Assembly (NCBI GenBank): GCA_011050235.1
Contig: DRGC01000093.1
Location: 1-63,308, forward strand
DNA: 63,308 nt
From: Phycisphaerae bacterium
GTDB taxonomy: Bacteria > Planctomycetota > Phycisphaerae > SM23-33
Reading direction: 5' to 3'
Under the pieces are notes generated by a model that saw only the letters and a list, made by a program, of their open reading frames with translations, was not told the DNA's origin and made no database searches. Positions 59,834 to 63,308 of this stretch are shown in pieces. Position 1 is the stretch's first letter, and every line of letters begins with the position of its first letter. Made by a program: the position numbers and the translations under genes.

Positions 59834-61372
59834 ATGGTCCACCCGCGTCATGCCACACGGCTGATTTGTTCCCTGACGGCCCGGAATATCGAGGGCATGC
59901 GGGCGCAGCTCGCGACCGCCGTCGATGCCGGCGCCGACGCGGTAGAACTCCGCGTTGACTTCCTTTCCGACGAGCCCGCCGACGAACAATTGGCCGGCCT
60001 GATCGCAGAATCGCCGGTCGACGTGCTGGTGACCTATCGCCCGATGCGCCAGGGCGGGCGCTACGACGGAAACGAATCGCAGCGAGTCGCAGTGCTGACG
60101 CGGGCGCTGGCGATGGGGGCGCGATGGATCGATGTCGAACTGGACACGCCCGCCGAGCTGCAGCCCGGCGGGGAGACGATCCTCAGTCACCACGACTTCG
60201 ACGGCTGCCCGGGCGATCTGGACGCTATCGCCGCGACGCTGGACGCCTCGCCGGCTGAGATCAACAAGGTGGCCTTCGCCGCCGCCGGCCCCGAAGACGG
60301 CCTGCGGGCGCTGGATCTGGTGCGTAGCTGCCACAAGCCCACCATCGCCCTGGCCATGAACGAAGCCGGCCTGCTAAGTCGAATCCTTGGGAAAAAGTTC
60401 GGCGCCTTCGGGACGTTCGCCGCCTTGAGCACCGAGACCGTCGCCGCCCCCGGCCAGCCGACGATCGATCAGCTCAAGAATCTCTACCGCTGGGACACCC
60501 TCACCGAGGCAACGGCCTGCTACGGCGTCATCGGCTGTCCGGTGGGCCATTCGATGAGCCCGGCGATCCATAACGCCGCTTTCGCCGCCGCCGACCTGGA
60601 CGCCGTGTACGTGCCGCTGCTGATCCAGCCGGGGCGGGAGAACTTCAATCGTTTTATGGATGCGGTGCTGGCCCGGCCTTGGCTTGATTGGCGCGGGCTG
60701 AGCGTGACGATCCCGCACAAGGAAAACGCCCTGGCCTATGTCGGAGCCGACCATTGCGACGAACTGGCCGTGCAAATCGGCGCGATCAATACGATCACAA
60801 TCGAGGCCGACGGAACGCTCAGGGGTGACAACACCGACTACGCCGCCGCCACCAGCGCGCTATGCGGAGCGATGGGCATCGGCCGAACCGAGCTGGCCGG
60901 GCGCTCGGTGGCCGTGCTCGGCGCCGGCGGAGCGGCGCGGGCGATCGTAGCGGCGCTGGCCCACGACGGGGCCGACCTGACGATCTATAACCGTACCCTC
61001 AGTCGGGCCGAGGCGCTCGCGGCGGATTTCGGCGGCGTCGCCCGCCCTCTGGAGGCGGCGGCCTCGCTGGAGGCCGAGATCGTCATCAACTGTACGCCCA
61101 TCGGCATGCACCCCAACTGCGACGCGACCCCCCTGCCGACGATCCCTAAAAGCGCAACGGTTGTCTTTGACACGATTTACAACCCATTCGAGACAACACT
61201 TCTGGCGGAGGCCAAGCGGGCGGGCTGCCATCTGGTCAGCGGATTGGAGATGTTCGTCAACCAGGCCGTCGCCCAGTTCGAACGATGGACGGGGCAGGCG
61301 GCCCCACAGAATGTGATGCGTCGGACGGTGCTGTCGCAGCTAGGGGTTGGCCCGATGCCGGGGCAAGCCTAG
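59834..61372 (+). CDS. aroDE: Bifunctional 3-dehydroquinate dehydratase/shikimate dehydrogenase
   Basis: A 512-residue fusion covering two steps of the shikimate pathway. Residues 1-220 are a type I dehydroquinase: VELRVDFL, the catalytic histidine pair in LSHHDFD and the Schiff-base lysine in EINKVAF. Residues about 230-505 are shikimate dehydrogenase: YGVIGCPVGHSMSPAIHNAA, SVTIPHKENAL, GDNTDY, and the NADP-binding VLGAGGAARAIVAAL. The fusion is well known from plants, chlamydiae and planctomycetes. No Shine-Dalgarno precedes it, and a -10 lies just upstream. Confidence 0.96.
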   Translation: MVHPRHATRLICSLTARNIEGMRAQLATAVDAGADAVELRVDFLSDEPADEQLAGLIAESPVDVLVTYRPMRQGGRYDGNESQRVAVLTRALAMGARWIDVELDTPAELQPGGETILSHHDFDGCPGDLDAIAATLDASPAEINKVAFAAAGPEDGLRALDLVRSCHKPTIALAMNEAGLLSRILGKKFGAFGTFAALSTETVAAPGQPTIDQLKNLYRWDTLTEATACYGVIGCPVGHSMSPAIHNAAFAAADLDAVYVPLLIQPGRENFNRFMDAVLARPWLDWRGLSVTIPHKENALAYVGADHCDELAVQIGAINTITIEADGTLRGDNTDYAAATSALCGAMGIGRTELAGRSVAVLGAGGAARAIVAALAHDGADLTIYNRTLSRAEALAADFGGVARPLEAAASLEAEIVINCTPIGMHPNCDATPLPTIPKSATVVFDTIYNPFETTLLAEAKRAGCHLVSGLEMFVNQAVAQFERWTGQAAPQNVMRRTVLSQLGVGPMPGQA

Positions 61373-61393
61373 AATACGCCCCGATACTTTGAG

Positions 61394-62596
61394 GTGGACA
61401 TGGACGTCATGTGGCTGGTTTTTTTCGCGCTTCTCGGCGCGTGCGTGGGCAGCTTTCTCAACGTGGTGATCTGGCGCCTGCCGCGCGGCGAGAGCATCGT
61501 CTTCCCGTCGAGTCACTGCCCCGCATGCGGGCGGCCGATCCGATGGTTTGACAACGTTCCCCTGGTCAGTTGGCTGGTGCTGCGCGGGCGCTGCCGAGCG
61601 TGCCACGCGCCGATCTCGCCGCGGTACCTACTCATTGAAGCGGCCACAGCCGCGATGGTGGTCGGGCTGTACGTGGCTTATTACATGCTCGACCTGCGCG
61701 ACGGGCTCGGCGCGTTCAACGAATCGTGGCCGACGTTTCTGGCGCACGCGGCGCTGTGGTGCGGATTGCTGGCCTGTGCGGCGGTGGACGTGGAACACTG
61801 GATCGTGCCGCTGGAGGTCTGCTGGTTTGTTTCGCTGGTGGGCTTGGTCGTCGGGGCGGTCGCCCCACCCGATGCGGCGATCCTCCCGCGCGTCTCGCCC
61901 GTTGTCGGTGCAATGGGCGTCGCCGCGGCGGTCGGGCTTGGCGCAGCGATGCTGCTGACGCGATGGGGACTGTTGCGGCCGAGCTTCATCGACGCCGACG
62001 ACAAGGCCTCCACGGTCACCGAAGAATCCAACAGCCCCGGCAAAAAGGGCCGCCGCATCGTCGCCGTCGCGGCGACCAAGAAGGACGGCATCAATCCGCG
62101 GGTGGAGATTCTGCACGAGGTGCTGTTCCTCGCGCCGGCGGGGGCGTTGGCGGCGGCCGTCGCGCTGCTGGCCGCGCACGTGCCGGCGGCGGGGCAATGG
62201 TTGAACCGCCTTGGGGACGCCGGCCGGACCGGGCCGTTCGCTGCGCACCTGGGCGGGTTCCAGGCGGCGTTGGTGGGGTATCTGGTCGGCGGCCTGTGGA
62301 TCTGGGGCATGCGCATCGGCGGAACGCTGGCATTCGGCAAGGAGGCGATGGGCCTGGGCGACGTGCATCTGTTGGCGGCGGTCGGGGCGGTGACCGGCTG
62401 GATCGTGCCGTCGCTGACCTTCTTCGCAGCGCCCGTGCTGGGGCTGCTGTGGGGGCTGCGGCTGATGCTATCTCGCCGGCAGAGGGAATTGCCCTACGGG
62501 CCATGGTTGGCAGTGGCGGCCGGGGCGGTTATGATATTCCACGATCCGCTTCTAGCCGCGATGCAAGCGGCGTTCCACATTTCGCCGGCCCCTTGA
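61394..62596 (+). CDS. Prepilin peptidase (leader peptidase/N-methyltransferase)
   Basis: A 400-residue multi-spanning enzyme cleaving prepilin leaders. The N-terminal cytoplasmic loop has the two zinc-binding pairs CPACGRPI and CRACHAP; the active-site aspartates are in AAVDVEHWIVP and GLGDVHLLAAVG. It is longer than PilD/GspO (~290 residues), with an insertion in the middle (about residues 195-235) rich in charges. It would process the pseudopilin-like protein of 31900 and others. The ATG at 61394 has TTGAGG upstream. Confidence 0.93.
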   Translation: MDMDVMWLVFFALLGACVGSFLNVVIWRLPRGESIVFPSSHCPACGRPIRWFDNVPLVSWLVLRGRCRACHAPISPRYLLIEAATAAMVVGLYVAYYMLDLRDGLGAFNESWPTFLAHAALWCGLLACAAVDVEHWIVPLEVCWFVSLVGLVVGAVAPPDAAILPRVSPVVGAMGVAAAVGLGAAMLLTRWGLLRPSFIDADDKASTVTEESNSPGKKGRRIVAVAATKKDGINPRVEILHEVLFLAPAGALAAAVALLAAHVPAAGQWLNRLGDAGRTGPFAAHLGGFQAALVGYLVGGLWIWGMRIGGTLAFGKEAMGLGDVHLLAAVGAVTGWIVPSLTFFAAPVLGLLWGLRLMLSRRQRELPYGPWLAVAAGAVMIFHDPLLAAMQAAFHISPAP

Positions 62597-62612
62597 CGAC
62601 AGGGAGACGAGC

Positions 62613-62966
62613 ATGAACATGAAACTGATCGGCGCCTATGTCACCGCGATCCTCAGCGGACTGGTTGCCCTGGCCGCTGCGCTGCTGATCGTGCTGCAAT
62701 GGGGCAACACGGGTGATTTCTCTTTGTTCGGCAAGAACATCAAGCCCGCCACCGTGGTGATTGTGCTGGGCTCAATCGCGTTCGGCGCAGCGCTGCCCTA
62801 CTTGATTCGGCTGCTTTGGCGAAGCTCGCAGACGATCCGCAGGCATCGCCAAGCCGCCGACGTCGTTCGCAAGGCGGCCGAGCAGGCCGTTCGGCAGGCC
62901 AGCCCGGCGAGTGCGACTGAGGTAGGTAATGGCAAAAAAACTGGGGAATCCGCTTTACATGATTGA
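62613..62966 (+). CDS. Small membrane protein, hypothetical
   Basis: A 117-residue protein with two hydrophobic segments (residues 5-28 and 48-70) and a charged, helical C-terminal tail (RRHRQAADVVRKAAEQAVRQ). I do not recognise a family. AGGGAG precedes the ATG. It follows prepilin peptidase by 16 bp, so it is probably co-transcribed with it. Confidence 0.55.
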   Translation: MNMKLIGAYVTAILSGLVALAAALLIVLQWGNTGDFSLFGKNIKPATVVIVLGSIAFGAALPYLIRLLWRSSQTIRRHRQAADVVRKAAEQAVRQASPASATEVGNGKKTGESALHD

Positions 62967-62972
62967 TATAAT
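62967..62972 (+). promoter_or_regulatory. -10 element of the last lipoprotein gene
   Basis: Perfect TATAAT, 42 nt before the ATG at 63015, which has GGAAGGAG upstream. The -35 region is not clear. Confidence 0.35.
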
Positions 62973-63014
62973 CCCCGCAAATTATGGTTGTCTTGACTTG
63001 GAAGGAGACCGTTC

Positions 63015-63308
63015 ATGACGCGACAAGGCCAAGGTGGACTGATTCTGCTTGTGGCAATCTCGGCATTCGGCGCGATCGGCTGCAACCCCAACGCGCGCGA
63101 GATCCAAACGCTGAAGTTGCACAAGCAGGCGTTGCAAAGGGAGAACACCAAGCTCGCCGCCCAGCTCAAGGACGCGCTGGACGAACAGGATACGTTGCTG
63201 CGCGAGCTGGAAGACAAAGACGCAGAACTGGCTCAGGCGGCCGAGCAGTGGCAGGACGCCGAAGATCGAGCCAAAGCCGCCGAAGCGATCGCCGCCGGGA
63301 TCGGCGGG
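63015..63308 (+). CDS. Coiled-coil lipoprotein, 3' partial
   Basis: Ninety-eight residues are visible before the window ends. A signal peptide ends in FGAIGC, a lipobox with Cys24; then a long acidic coiled-coil begins (LHKQALQRENTKLAAQ and so on), continuing past the edge. In planctomycetes such starts often belong to OmpA-family or peptidoglycan-binding lipoproteins; the rest is needed to tell. GGAAGGAG stands 6 nt before the ATG. Confidence 0.75.
   Translation, partial: MTRQGQGGLILLVAISAFGAIGCNPNAREIQTLKLHKQALQRENTKLAAQLKDALDEQDTLLRELEDKDAELAQAAEQWQDAEDRAKAAEAIAAGIGG

Overview
The window is about 63 kb of GC-rich bacterial chromosome, densely coded on both strands, with no prophage, transposase, CRISPR array, rRNA or tRNA that I can recognise. 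The gene content points to Planctomycetota, most likely a Phycisphaerae-like lineage (inference, no 16S here). The pointers are a Minf_1886-type small protein (a family I know from Planctomycetota and Verrucomicrobiota), a fused 3-dehydroquinate dehydratase/shikimate dehydrogenase, a protein with a prepilin-type N-terminus, a GldA/GldF/GldG/DUF4340 locus, dnaA without dnaN beside it, and lipid A/heptose genes showing an LPS-bearing envelope.

Layout. 0-5 kb: a partial ComEA-like protein, a CPBP membrane protease, then a minus-strand operon metG - Minf_1886 - small membrane protein - degenerate amidase - purC. 5-14 kb: an ABC exporter, two NDP-sugar epimerases, an MntA/HepT pair whose HepT frame carries an amber codon, a Gfo/Idh oxidoreductase, and a GH65 phosphorylase with beta-phosphoglucomutase. 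14-22.5 kb: ilvC, a lipoprotein, dapB-ltaE-nfi, a LysE exporter, an oligogalacturonate-lyase-like protein, rhomboid and NUDIX genes. 22.6-30.3 kb: dxr-rseP, rubredoxin, a SpoIIE-type phosphatase, a GNAT protein, then dnaA behind a possible origin region. 30.4-38.2 kb: gdhA, a pseudopilin-like protein, rpmA-obgE-coaX, a ClpN/GspE-N2-like fusion and a divergent MnmE-like GTPase. 38.3-42.6 kb: uvrD/pcrA, a strongly folding non-coding stretch, a frameshifted small gene, a DUF2059 protein and a possible PD-(D/E)XK protein. 42.6-51.1 kb: DUF1015, a CDF transporter, a cyclase-fold lipoprotein, gmhB-hldE-lpxK and an NAD-type isocitrate dehydrogenase. 51.5-63.3 kb: the gld-like ABC locus, a secreted protein, aroDE, prepilin peptidase, a small membrane protein and the start of a coiled-coil lipoprotein.

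How the genes fit together. GmhB, HldE and LpxK make ADP-heptose and lipid A, so the cell has an LPS outer membrane; amidase, RseP, rhomboid and lipoproteins fit that envelope. DapB, IlvC, AroDE, GdhA, Dxr, PurC and CoaX give core biosynthesis. The prepilin peptidase and the pseudopilin-like protein imply a type II secretion or type IV pilus system elsewhere.

The most unusual feature is non-coding. Six intergenic sites carry arrays of degenerate 7-bp units, with a different unit sequence at five of them. Each lies within about 15 nt of a stop codon and four form long inverted repeats. A second set of palindromes recurs at other gene ends. Together with the 290-nt folding region beside uvrD, these are the best candidates for something undescribed.
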